DNA of 64,000 nucleotides. Origin: Spisula solida. Its lineage: Eukaryota; Mollusca; Bivalvia; Venerida; Mactridae. The position numbers and the translations under genes were made by a program. The notes beneath the pieces are model-generated. The model was not told the DNA's origin. It saw only the letters and a program-made list of their open reading frames with translations, and ran no database searches. The stretch spans positions 26,077,501 to 26,141,500 of the forward strand of contig OX365944.1 in the NCBI GenBank assembly GCA_947247005.1, given 5' to 3'. Shown piece by piece: positions 40,546-51,750 of the stretch; position 1 is the first letter of the stretch, and every line of letters begins with the position of its first letter.

Positions 40546-42399
40546 TGACTGAGTATGTTTGTATTAGTTAGAGTTCGGTCCAGAAATACTTGGTATTAAG
40601 TTAATTGGCGGCGGTATTTATCAGAAACAATATTGAATAGGGTGTTGAAGCTGAATAAACATTAACAAAATACAATTACCCAGCAGGATAACAGCAAGGC
40701 TTTGCTACCCCATTAGTGCCATTTGATTGTTAAAAGCAGTAATCATTAAACATTCACTTACATTCTCAATAAATTAAATAATAGTCATGATAAGTACTTC
40801 TTTAAGTTGTTTAGTATATTGTAGCTCTCGTCTGTTTCTAGCATTTACCTAGACCTCTATTTTAAGCGGGGTGTGGTGTATATCAGTACAATATGATTTT
40901 ATTTGCAGATACTTAAATAGATAATGTATTTACCACTGAAAAATGTTGATTAATATTTGCCAACGAGCTTACTGGAAAGCAACCCTGACTGACACAGGAT
41001 GTAGAATCTTCCACAATAGCATCGAGTCTTTAGTCTAAATTCCATTCCACATTTCCGCTGTAAGCATGTTACATATGTAACATTAACGCTGTTAAATTGT
41101 AAACATGTTCGTCGATGCTATAATGCAGTCAAAGCCATACACCCAAGGAGCTGAAAGCTATATTTACAAATTCATACCATATTATACTTAATTCTGGTAT
41201 TTGGCAAAAACAAAAACGGTACCTTTTAAAATGACCCAGATGGGAAAGAACAGCAATAATGGTGGTTGTATAACGCAAGCCGTATTACAACATTTCAATC
41301 ATATACACTGATTCAACCAGTCCATGGCAAACCTTCATGATATATGATGAGCGTCTAGCAAGTAGATTGATAAAGACTTTGGTGTGCCACTAACTGTGGT
41401 CGAATTCGCAACCTTTACAATATAGCAATGCGAACTTGGAGCGTGAACTGTTATAATAATGCGATATGGCCTAAGTACTATTTTGCCGTAATCCACATGT
41501 ATCTCAAAATGTTCATACCAGATTGCGTTGATATTAATCCCAGAACTCTTTGATGTGTGGATGGAATTTGAATCAAGATGTAACTATTGGCTTGAGTTGT
41601 ATTAAATGATCATCGTGGCGTCGGTGGACCATAATTCTATAACATCATACATGTATATTCCAAGGCATTATCTCTTATAATCTTCATTACTTGATCTTAA
41701 CCATTTGTTACTCTCCTGGGAGTTATTGTATTTGTATTTATAAACACATAAATTCGCTAAAAGAAGACAAACCCCAGGCTCGTTTCAAACAGTAATCAGA
41801 CCGAGTGTTCTTTGGGTAAACAGAACAAGAATTGAATTAAACCACTGTGTTCGTTTTGCTCAGAAATGAAATTGTTCAGATGCCATATTGTTCGATTTTA
41901 TCCTCATACTCGTAATCAATCATCTGCTAATATTTTCAATCATATCGTAAATAATTATATAATACGAGATACACACTCTATGATCAAACATAATTTGGAA
42001 ACACTGTGTCAATTATCGAGATAAGTGTTAATTATATAAACTTAAACAAAACACAACAACGCATGAACTCATCGTTAAAAAGGAAACTGTAACAATTGCA
42101 TCCGGCTAAACAAAGCAGAGCACGACATTATATTTTCTTACGGTGACAGGACATAGTCGATTAAGCACATGCATATAAATTATATACATTTAGTATGTAA
42201 ACATATATATTACAGAAAATAATAAATGCTTCATTTAATTTCACGTTTTACGCGTGTGTAAATCATATCTATTTTGTGAAAACGACACCGTGGTAAAATG
42301 AAATTCTATTTCTATATCTTGCGTATTGCAAACACTACATTTTCAATATTGTACGGTTTTTAAGTTGCCGCGAATAGTATAAACAACATGATTCAGTTG
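40546..42399. other. Intronic DNA, nothing recognised
   Basis: No coding or repeat signal was recognised. Confidence 0.4.
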
Positions 42400-42469
42400 G
42401 CAAAACATTTTCTTTTTAAACCTGAAGGCATTGAATCCACTAAGCTTGGTTTGTATGAGAATTTACTTA

Positions 42470-42655
42470 CCATGCTAATGGGTCTTTGTTTGTGTGTGCA
42501 TTGTTTGTGTGTGGGTAAGGGAGTGCGTGTTTGTGCGTGTGAAAGGGAGTGTGACTGTGTAAGAGTGTACGTACCATGAATAATTGTTACAATTATCTTT
42601 GTATGGCGATGTACTTTTCTGTATAAGTCTAAATAAACTGATTCTGATTCTGTAT
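42470..42655 (+). mobile_element. Probable LINE 3' tail (CR1/L2-like)
   Basis: A GTGTGTG-rich segment is followed by GTATGGCGATGTACTTTTC, AATAAAC and a terminal short repeat CTGATTCTGATTCTG. A 3' end made of a 6-8-bp microsatellite instead of poly-A is typical of CR1/L2-group LINEs. No coding part is attached, so this is a severely 5'-truncated copy. Medium confidence. Confidence 0.5.
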
Positions 42656-42845
42656 AGTATGTCTGATTACCAGTCCCTTAAGCAATCTATAAACTGATTA
42701 ATGTCGCTTTAATGGTGCATAATACTTCAATACAATGCGTCTTCATCTGCGAATAGGTTTACGTGATATTGGGATTTATCGCTGAAGAATAGCACAGTGA
42801 CCATGTTATGCAGTCATCAGACACCTCTCTCCTAAGTCACACTCT

Positions 42846-43068
42846 GACCCCGATCTCCCGAAACGTCTCAATCTGAGCTCAATCTCAACTCAAATTTTAT
42901 CACCTATTGTTTCAGATATTTTCCATGCAAAATAGTACTCTAAATTGGTATAACAGTAACATTTCGAGATCTCAAACTTCATATTTATCTCAAATTCAGA
43001 TTCTGATTTGAGCAAAATCTTAATTTGAGCTGAGATTTCTACTTGAGATGCTTCGGAAGATCGGGGCC
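42846..43068. mobile_element. Foldback MITE with CCCCGATCT ends
   Basis: The left end GACCCCGATCTCCCGAAAC pairs with the right end CTTCGGAAGATCGGGGCC. The complementarity continues for about 50 bp through CTCAATCT / TTGAGATG and CTCAACTCAAATTT / AATTTGAGCTGAGA. CTCAAAT-type words recur up to 43140, so the insertion may be larger. No coding capacity. Confidence 0.8.
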
Positions 43069-43140
43069 TGGATTGTCTCAAACATTGACTCAGATTTGAG
43101 CATACTCTTAATCGTCTCAACCATTGATACACATTTGAGT

Positions 43141-45999
43141 GCAAGGATATATTTCTCTTTATTGGGCTTTAGAAGGTGTTGGCTGAGCTGTACTCCCAAT
43201 TGTTGTGTTGTTTATATCGTTGTTTAAGTGATCATTCATTCTTGATTATTCCATTGATGATATCTGTCTGATCTGAGATGAGCAGTCACATAACCAGTTT
43301 ATTTATGGCATAGACACTCCGAACTATGCTCTCCGAACTATAAACATTCTGCACTTTGGTCACGTCGACAGGACTTTGAAGCGATAAACATGGATATATT
43401 GACAAATCAAGGGCATCTAGAGAATAATACTATATCATATAGGATATCGGTATAGAATATAAATTGATACTGAGATTTATTAATACATTGTCAGTTTGAA
43501 TAATGAAGCTTACACAATACAGCATAATCGTCATGATATGTTTTTGTGAATAAGGTATTGACATGTTAGTAAGAAGGAAACCAAACTACCGACCTATATT
43601 CAAAGAAAGCCTCTATGGGAAGCATTTGCTCTTTCTTCTCCATAACAGATGACCCTGTTTATACACATGACTTCAATACCAAATAAAATAAATAACAAAT
43701 CACTACAAAACAATCATATAACTCGTATATTTAAGCCAACAAACGTCACAGTCTTCTTTGGGGCACAATGCTCATAGATTGCTAGTAGTGTTTATTGTCA
43801 CTTTGTTACCAGGAGACAATGTTTGGGTACAAGATTTCAACTCATTAAATGAACTATTATAGTCTATGTAATGTAAAACTTCAACAGTTCGTATTGATTG
43901 GTCTTGATTGTTTCAAACATGAGGTACCATCGTGTTGACTGATTAATATTTACTAATTATTAGTGATTCTATATTTGTTAATGATTTATGTAAAGTTGAT
44001 GTGGAGACACACGGGATATTGTGAATTAATAAACGGAAGTGCTCCCAGCGTTAGATCTTAACTAAATACTTTACTTCTGCTTAGGACAATTAATCCACGT
44101 CCAAAGCACAATTATGGGAACCGTTTCAATGTTTTATATCCATTTACATAATGGAGTATTTGTTCTTGAGTTTATATTGAAATGCGAGCATTTGTATTTA
44201 CCTATAATTATATTGACTAACTACTTTCTGGCAATGAAACTTAAAATTGAAATATTGTTTTAAGCCCCTCTATTACTACACAGTCATAGTATCCTAACAC
44301 AATGCAAACTAACAGTTTCCTGGGACTACCCATATTTATGATTTTGAGGCTAAATATTTCATAAGAGTTTAAGCTATATAAAATAATTATAATGAGCCTG
44401 TTTACGTAAATAATTAACCAACTGTTAAAATTCTTTAATGATAGTATTATATTTTATAGACATTGAATTTCGTACAATCCCACGTTATGAAATTCACTTA
44501 TAAAACTATACTACGACTTCATAGAATTGATGAAAAGAGCTTTACTACAATATTATCATTGCAAATATTAATTATTACAATACGCCGTTCACTTTAATGT
44601 TAATTGTCCACCATTTGTAGTAGCACCGTACTCGAGACATGTGTTTACGATCCAAATACTGTCTAACTAGGAGAGTATTTATCAAATAGTGTACAAGCAC
44701 AGCCAATTACCTATCCACCCTACACAGGAGACAGACACAGAGCGTTCCATCCGTTTTAACAGTGACGATATATCAAGCTTCATTTACGCCATTTTACGTT
44801 AACGTATCTATAACACTTGCATAAATATCAACACCTTACTCAAAATATGACTTTGATTCTTACGTAATCTTTGGCGCACATCATATTGGAATTAAATTGA
44901 CGATTTCCAATCATAAAACACATTTTGTGAGGTGATTATTTCAAGTAATTATACCATAATAATAAACAATTTTGAAACAATGACGCCAAAAAACACTAGA
45001 TCCAATTGGCACCTGCTGAGGTCAAAACAATGGCTTACATATATTTCAAATGATGGTATATTGAACTCAACTAGAATATGGACATCAACGTACAGTCGAG
45101 TCGCTCTGTTGGTTAAAATCCATTACAATATACCATCCATAAGGACACTACCAAGGTATGTTATTTATATACCGAGCAATCTTCTCGACATATAATGCAT
45201 GCAGTAAATATTCAGTAAATATTGGTACATTGCCATTTTTATCATAATAAAACTTATAGGAGATTAACAGTGTATGTATACAGTATAACGAAAATAATAC
45301 ACGACACGTTAACGATACTAAATGTAAATAAATGGTCACATAATATGCAAATAAACAGTAAAGCAACATAAAACTGTTACACAAAGTACGAGTTAGTCGG
45401 ATTACCTGCACTAAAACATTATCATAATTACATTCTATTATGGAAATCATTTCATATAAATTAACATGGTCTTAATGAAGTTAGCGACCTTTTTGCGAAA
45501 CAATTGATGCAATACTATGCAATGCATTTTACACAGATGAAACAAACTACACAGTAATTGTTATGGAACATTTTTAGCATACATCATATTCATATATCAA
45601 TTGTTAAATAGGAATAATTATGCTTTATCATTATAAGACAAACGTAAAAAGATCAGCCATGGTTTCAAACTTGATGAACATATTTGAAAAGACACATGCA
45701 TTTTAGCACAGGTTTTAGGTACATTACTATCTTTGTTCGTCTTAAATATGGTTTAAGGAATTATGCAAGCCATCGATATCACTTATTGGTAGATTTGCGG
45801 TTTGTTCAAATATTCTTAAATGTAGCTTAGTTTGTTTCATTTCCTTGAGTCCTTGCATCCACTATCCAATTATTCATATTATTTTTGTTTAATACATGTA
45901 TCATCATTAATTATTTGTGCAACTGCCGAGATTTACCATTATAATTAACTGTTATTCTAAACTAATTAATACTTCATACAGCCAAAACTAGATGTTACG
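43141..45999. other. Intronic DNA, nothing recognised
   Basis: About 2.9 kb. Open frames at 44932-45195 (+) and 45148-45450 (-) overlap each other and show no known domain. Confidence 0.4.
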
Positions 46000-46285
46000 G
46001 CCTTTGTGCTGTTGAAACAATGTCACTCAGCAGTTTTATTACTATTATTCTTCAACTTATTAGGACTTCAGACTGCTGAAACTAGGTATTTCAGCCGTTT
46101 TACTGTTAAAACTATGTCATTCAGCAGGGGCATTTATCTTTTTGATAGCTGGGACTTGGGCTGTTCATTTGTTCTCGTTCGGTTATGTTTTGGGCGAGTG
46201 TGCCTTGTAATTGTGGTATGTGATGTTTTTTTATGTTTTCTGGGTGCGGCTGTTGAAGTTGAGTGCAGCCGTCCCTTTTAGATGG
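46000..46285 (+). repeat. Dispersed repeat family R1, long copy
   Basis: Diverged ~45-65-bp blocks, each with ATGTCA(C/T)TCAGCAG or TATTTCAGCC, are followed by GGGCGAGTGTGCCTTGTAAT, TGTGGTATGTGATG and a mutated core GGTGCGGCTGTTGAAGTTGA. The order matches the inverted copy at 11943-12362. The 91-codon frame across it (46006-46281) is a product of the repeat. Confidence 0.65.
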
Positions 46286-47567
46286 TGCATAGTTACAATT
46301 CCTAACAGAAACAGATACATATAATAGTTATAAAAAAATCAAGTTGATCGGAAATGGAAACAAGTGTTTTGCATTAAATATATCTAGAGGAGTGTTGAGT
46401 CTGTATTGTGTTTTTCCCTATATGAGAATGATCTCTCTGTTTGATACATGTGGTTCTATTGAAAGTGGTACATATCCATTATTACGTTATAAACAACATC
46501 AAACAACGCACTGAACTGGTGTGCATATAAGAAGTCTTGAAAACTAGTAATTTAATATAGTAAACATCATTACTTATCAAAGCAATTGCACGTCGGTTTA
46601 AAACGTATTAATTGTACTTGGTGCATTTATTGTAAATACGATAATTGACGATGATAGTTACGTAGTTTGTAAGTTTTTATGATGTTGTAATTCTATATGT
46701 TTGGATGGAAATGAAAGGAAGTGATCTGGTCTGCCTTGAGGTATTATACGTGTTATTGCCTATAGAACCTGAAACGTCAGAAATAAATGGAATGTAAATT
46801 ATGATAAAAGAGCTGTCGGGTTTCATATGAAATGTTTAAAACATAACGAGGTAAACCAATTATCTTGAATGACGTTCACTGTTTATAAAATTACAAATAT
46901 TTGTATTGGCAGTTGTTCGTGGTGCCTGCAAGTGTGGTCCTCGGAAACGCTTTCACGTAAATGCTATTACATTGGTAAAGTAAACATCCTGCAATAATAT
47001 TATGTAAACTGAACAGAAATGTTCTCATCTCATCATAAAATGACAGGAACAACATCCTTCAATTAAGGTTTTCACTCTCTGAAGTAAGATACTGGAACAA
47101 ATAATGAAGACGAAATGGCTATAAAACAATTACAAGGTATGTCGCAACACGTCGACTATGTATACAAACAACTAATCAAAGCTTACACATCATAAAATGA
47201 ACAAAACTATTGATATTCAAACGTCCCCATCAATCATATCTAAATCAATTTCGCGCCCACATGCAAGGTAGCTGCATGCAAACTATTGAAGGAAAGCGAA
47301 TTATACCATATACCATAGAATATCGCATTGATCGAAGTTAGGTTTACATATATTGTATACGTTCAATTCGGTGTTTCAATTTTCTGCTTTGTAATGAATG
47401 CAATAATAAATAACAAATTTATATAGCCTGCAGTAACGCGTTCAATGGTGTTTAACAATCATAAGAATGTCGTCAAAACCCACATATGGGTAGGTCAAAA
47501 CATTACAGAAGCGCATTATTTACACAGATTACGACCATTATTATTTCTCAGGAAGTCAGTTAGAAAT
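46286..47567. other. Intronic DNA, nothing recognised
   Basis: No coding or repeat signal was recognised. Confidence 0.4.
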
Positions 47568-48480
47568 GGGTACCCTAGTCCGGCCCCAAACCCAAGATAC
47601 CTTGCATTGGAGTATAAAGTTTTTTTCTTTGCTGATTTCAGTAGACAAGACCTTTCGAATGGAAGTTCTGACGGGTGACATTGTGTCACCCTTGAGCATT
47701 TTGAGAAAATTGGGGTAAAAGTTCCAAAATATAAACGAAACTGCGAATTTTTGGAATCGGTGAACTTCAATGTTATTTATAATCATATTTTATAATAAAT
47801 CACATTTTTATGTAGTTATTAAGTTGCAGTTGAATACTGCAATATTTTAGTGCCGTGCATTTATGCAAAAGTATGTATTTTTGGGGTAAAACGTTAAAAA
47901 GTGTGTGAAAAAGTGCGAATTTTCGGAATCGGTGGACTATAACGTCATAAGCCATTATATTTGGTAAATAATCGCTGTGATAGTTGAATAGTGACTTGCG
48001 ATGACGATATTAAACACCTTAAGCTATGCTTTGGTACAAAATGTGGAATTTGGAGGGTAAACACTAAAGAATATAACGGAAAGTGCGAATTTTCGAAACT
48101 GATAGACTTCAATGTCATGGATCATTTATTTGGTAATTACAATTGTAATTACTATAACATGATCTATAATAATGTGTTATTAATGATAACAATCATCTTA
48201 AATGATGGTATGGTGCAAAATATATAATTTTAGGATAGAACATACACAATTGTCACGAAAACTATGCATTTTGGGAATATGAATACTTATACGCTGTTAT
48301 AGTTAATTTAATTTGGTAGTTAATCACTGTGACAGTTACATATCATCAAGCAGTTCAAGTTATCTATCATATAATGCCATGCTTTAAGCTAAATGCGATG
48401 TATTGGGGTAAATAAAACATCACTAAAATTATATAAAAATGTTTAATCTACGGACAAGTCAGATTTTACTACATAAAACC
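47568..48480 (+). repeat. Left arm: ~175-bp tandem units (~5)
   Basis: A GCGAATTTT(C/T)GGAATCGGTG word recurs at about 47742, 47913 and 48083, and in decayed form at about 48264 and 48440. A second word, AAAATGTGGAATTTGG-like with a GGGGTAAA element, lies at a fixed place in each unit. Units closer to the core are more diverged. Confidence 0.8.
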
Positions 48481-48964
48481 ATTTCCGGCCTTATTATTAT
48501 TTTGTATTACTCATCAACACCAAGTCCACCTTTATTGAACATACGAGGTACCCATTAGAACCGAATACATGCATCACAAGTCATGTCATATAGAGTACTC
48601 ACCACCACTGAGTACAAGCTTGCTAGGCCAAGTAGGGTATTAAAACCAACAGTGAGTCCACCATTCAATGTCCATTGAGTACAAACAACCTAAGACCTAC
48701 TGAGCATTTACCACCCTTTAATAAAGCCATGCCAGTAAAAAAATGTTAACCTATACATATCCATATAAAGTACTCACCACAACCAGCCATTCCTTATCTT
48801 ATTGGGTACAGGCCACTGCTGCTTATCTTATGGTATTGGATACCTTTAATTTCCTGGCACTCTTTCTTTGTGGTACCTGGTTCAGCAAATCGTGGCTCTA
48901 TACGTACGTAACCCTGCATGACAGCCACCCCTAGCGCTATCGATACTATATACTGCTGTGTACA

Positions 48965-49140
48965 GTCACTTCTCGATAGCCTAGTGGTAGAGCGTTCGCT
49001 TCGATTGCGGGATGTCCCAGGTTCAATCCCAGGCCTGGTCATACCAAAGACGATATAAAATGCTACCATTGAGTAATTCCCTTGCATATATAGATACTTA
49101 GCATAAATGGGACGCTGGTTTCTCTCTCATACCACCGTAG
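48965..49140 (+). mobile_element. tRNA-derived SINE in the core
   Basis: Box A TAGCCTAGTGG is at 48977-48987 and box B GGTTCAATCCC at 49020-49030, the spacing expected of a tRNA-type polymerase III promoter. The acceptor stem does not pair, so it is not a tRNA gene. A body follows with GGTCATACCAAAGAC, ATTCCCTTGC and ACTTAGCATAAATGGGACGC. Confidence 0.82.
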
Positions 49141-49724
49141 TGATGAATAACATCAATAATTAGTCGCCGAGCGTGATTAATTAATATGAGTTGAAATAAC
49201 TTGTTTCACAATATACCTAACATAAACTACATTTGTATATAGTGTCTATTCCTGGAGCCCACGGGCCACCTGACACGTTTTGGCACATGCCTTCTGTGGA
49301 ACCTAGCACTGCTCTATTAGATAGCAAATACTATCAGGCACAGTCATTCATGGCTTTATATGCTACCCAACACTGCTTGGGTCAGCCATTTATTGCTCTA
49401 CCGGGTATGTAACACATCCTTTCCCAGCTCGAAAGCATAGCAATGTATGACCTAAAAGGGTTACCTAATACTGTTGGAAGCATGTCAATGATTATTCCTG
49501 AATTTATAAGGATTATAACTTACGTGTCAAGCCATCCCTGGTTGAATATTGCCTGACAGAATCATTCCTGACTTCATTTAATACACACTACTACTTGACG
49601 CAGCCATTTGTAAATATATAGGGTATCAAACAGTGCATTAGACATTTAAAGTTAAAACGTTACCGAGTTTTGGAGGGCCGCTTTCAGAAATTCAGCCGTT
49701 CAGCCACCCTTTGACATTCATTGG

Positions 49725-49972
49725 GTTACCTAAGAATACCTGCGTTCCAGTCTCCCTGTGGAGACTAGTTCTCCTTTGGTATATGTGCCGCCAAAATCGA
49801 GATACGGCGTCCAGACATACCGAACATGCACATCAACACAAGTACCAATTCACACCTTCGTCGAGTGGGCATTGTGGGTCATTCTTTTACAGAGAAATTA
49901 AGCAATGGTGCAGTTTTGGATCGAACCCGGGACCTCTCGATCCCAAAGCGTGCATCCTATCTCTAGGCTATT
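49725..49972 (-). mobile_element. Second tRNA-derived SINE, minus strand
   Basis: Read on the minus strand, box A TAGCCTAGAGATAGG begins at about 49970 and box B GGTTCGATCC lies at 49918-49928, inside TCCCGGGTTCGATCC. The body runs to about 49725 and differs from that of the SINE at 48965, so this is a different subfamily or family. Box A shares TAGCCTAG with it. Confidence 0.75.
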
Positions 49973-50684
49973 CCTTGCTTAATTCGGACACATATATGAC
50001 CTGAAACAGCCATTCCTTGCTTTAATTGATACCGAACGCAGTTTGCAACTGCTCTTTGTTGCTCTGGGGTACTAATTATATAACATACACTTTATTAACT
50101 TTATAGGGTACCACTCACTGACTGTCATTGATATGTATGACCCACTGACCAGAAACGTATAGATTATAGGCCAAGGCCATTTATAGAGTTGTTTGTCTGG
50201 TCGAGTGTCAGTGATATGATCGTATTGATTAGTAACCTTGTACTGTGAACAGCCAATCCTTGATCTATTTGGGATGTTCTGACTCTACCTGGCACAGTTT
50301 CGCCTTGTTTTGTGATGTCTAAAACTGTCATTCCAGACTTTATATGGCATAAAACACTGTATTAAATTGACATACTATGCTATATATGATACATAACACT
50401 GCTGTGAACAGGTATGCTTGGTTCTGGTTCTATGAGGGTGACAAAACACTGTCTGGTATACCAGTAGTCATTCCTAGCACTATGGAGAAGTCATTACTGG
50501 CTCTACTAAAATCTATATTTGCCTTGCACAGCATCATCTCCTAGTCTATATGGGATAATACATACTAGTTCTGTTGGACATTGCTAGTAATAGTTATATG
50601 ATGTAACTAACACACAGCTAGAATAGTAATTTCTATGACCCGAGATACATATCATATAAATATCTAAGGGCAATAAAGTCTATG

Positions 50685-51750
50685 GATTCCAAAAATCACT
50701 TTTTTCGTTTCTATTTTATAACATTTCATCCCAATATATCATATTTATCTCAATAACATTGCACATAGGTTTGATATCTTAAACTATACATGTTAATAAG
50801 TACATGTTGCATGGATTTACGATGAAATAAAACGATAAAAGACTGTGTAGTCTACCATCTCGAAAAATTCGCCCCTTTTTTATATTTTGAAGTTGCAATA
50901 TATAACCCAAATTATCAGATTTGCACAATAGCCAAACTTAGGACGTTTGATATCAAAACTGTAAGGTCATTAACAACATTCATATTGCTTAATCACAGAA
51001 AAAAGATACATGACATTGTGCCTGGTCTACCTATTCCAAAAAATTGCAGTTTTCCTCCATACATGTACTATTTAATGATTTATCCCAGAAATACCACATT
51101 TTGTACCATAGCTTAGCTTAAGATGTTTGATATCTTAATGGCAAGTCACTATAAAATTACCACAGCGATTATTTGAAAAATATAATGGCCAGTGATCTCA
51201 AATTTCACCGATTCCGAAAATTCGCACTTTTAAATGCATTTTTTAATGTTTTGTCCCCAAAATACCACATTTTGTACAACAGCCTAGCTTAAGGTGTTTA
51301 AATATCTTCATCGCAAGTCACTATAAAACTATCACAGCGATTATTTACCAAATATAATGGCTAACGACGTTATAGTCCACCGATTCCGAAAATTCGCACT
51401 TTTTCACGCACTATTTAACGTTTTACCCCAAAAATACATACTTTTGCATAAATGCACGGCACTAAAACATTGCAGTCTTCAACTGCAACTTAATAACTAC
51501 GTATAAATGTGATTTATTATAAAATATGATTATAAATAACAATGTAGTTCACCGATTCCAAAAATTCGTAGTTTCGTTTATATTTTGGAACTTTTACCCC
51601 AATTTTCTCAAAATGCTCAAGGGTGACACAATGTCACCCGTCAGAAATTCCATTCGAAAGGTCTTGTCTACTGAAATCCGCAAAGAAAAAAACTTTATAC
51701 TCCAATGCAAGGTTCGGTCAAATTTCGGGGATTTCGGGCCGGACTACCCG
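50685..51750 (-). repeat. Right arm: ~175-bp tandem units (~6), inverted
   Basis: The inverse word CCGATTCCGAAAATTCGCAC (or decayed forms) recurs at about 50687, 50855, 51032, 51210, 51380 and 51553, with intervals of about 168-178 bp. TACCACATTTTGTAC and AGCTTAAG(A/G)TGTTT recur in phase. The three outer units are the least diverged. Confidence 0.85.

Larger units (their letters stand above)
48481..50684. repeat. Core: degenerate ~42-60-bp repeats
   Basis: Loose repeats of CAGCCATTCCT(T/G)GCTCTAT, (T)GGGTA(T/C)-TAACACTGCTTGG and similar words run through the core, for example near 49350, 49555, 50005, 50255, 50330 and 50475. The period is irregular. Two tRNA-headed SINEs interrupt it. Confidence 0.6.
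47568..51750. mobile_element. 4.2-kb foldback-type composite element
   Basis: Two long arms, about 47568-48480 and 50685-51750, are inverted relative to each other. The tips share AGTCCGGCC at the outside, then CCTTGCATTGGAGTATAAAG and GGTGACATTGTGTCACCC. Matching pieces further in include TAGTGCCGTGCATTTATGCA at about 47850 against its inverse at about 51450. Each arm is itself a tandem array with a ~170-180-bp period. A ~2.2-kb core of shorter degenerate repeats lies between the arms and carries two SINEs. No transposase frame was seen. The layout matches what is known of Foldback (FB) elements, but homology to any named family is untested. Confidence 0.75.

Noticed and set aside
42480..42560. 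GT-rich tract as a regulatory Z-DNA-type element
   Set aside because: The repeat is irregular and is better explained as part of a LINE 3' end with its ATTCTG tail.
46006..46281. 91-residue frame with a hydrophobic start resembling a secreted peptide
   Set aside because: It lies wholly in dispersed repeat family R1, whose other copies do not keep the frame.
47445..47786. Overlapping 76-84-residue frames on both strands, mirrored at 51526-51892
   Set aside because: They appear twice because they lie in the inverted arms of the foldback composite. Protein similarity follows from the DNA repeat, and the frames differ between arms.
48794..49087. 97-residue minus-strand frame containing TRPGIEPGTSRNRSE
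   Set aside because: This is the antisense translation of a tRNA-derived SINE head, a well-known false protein in animal annotations.
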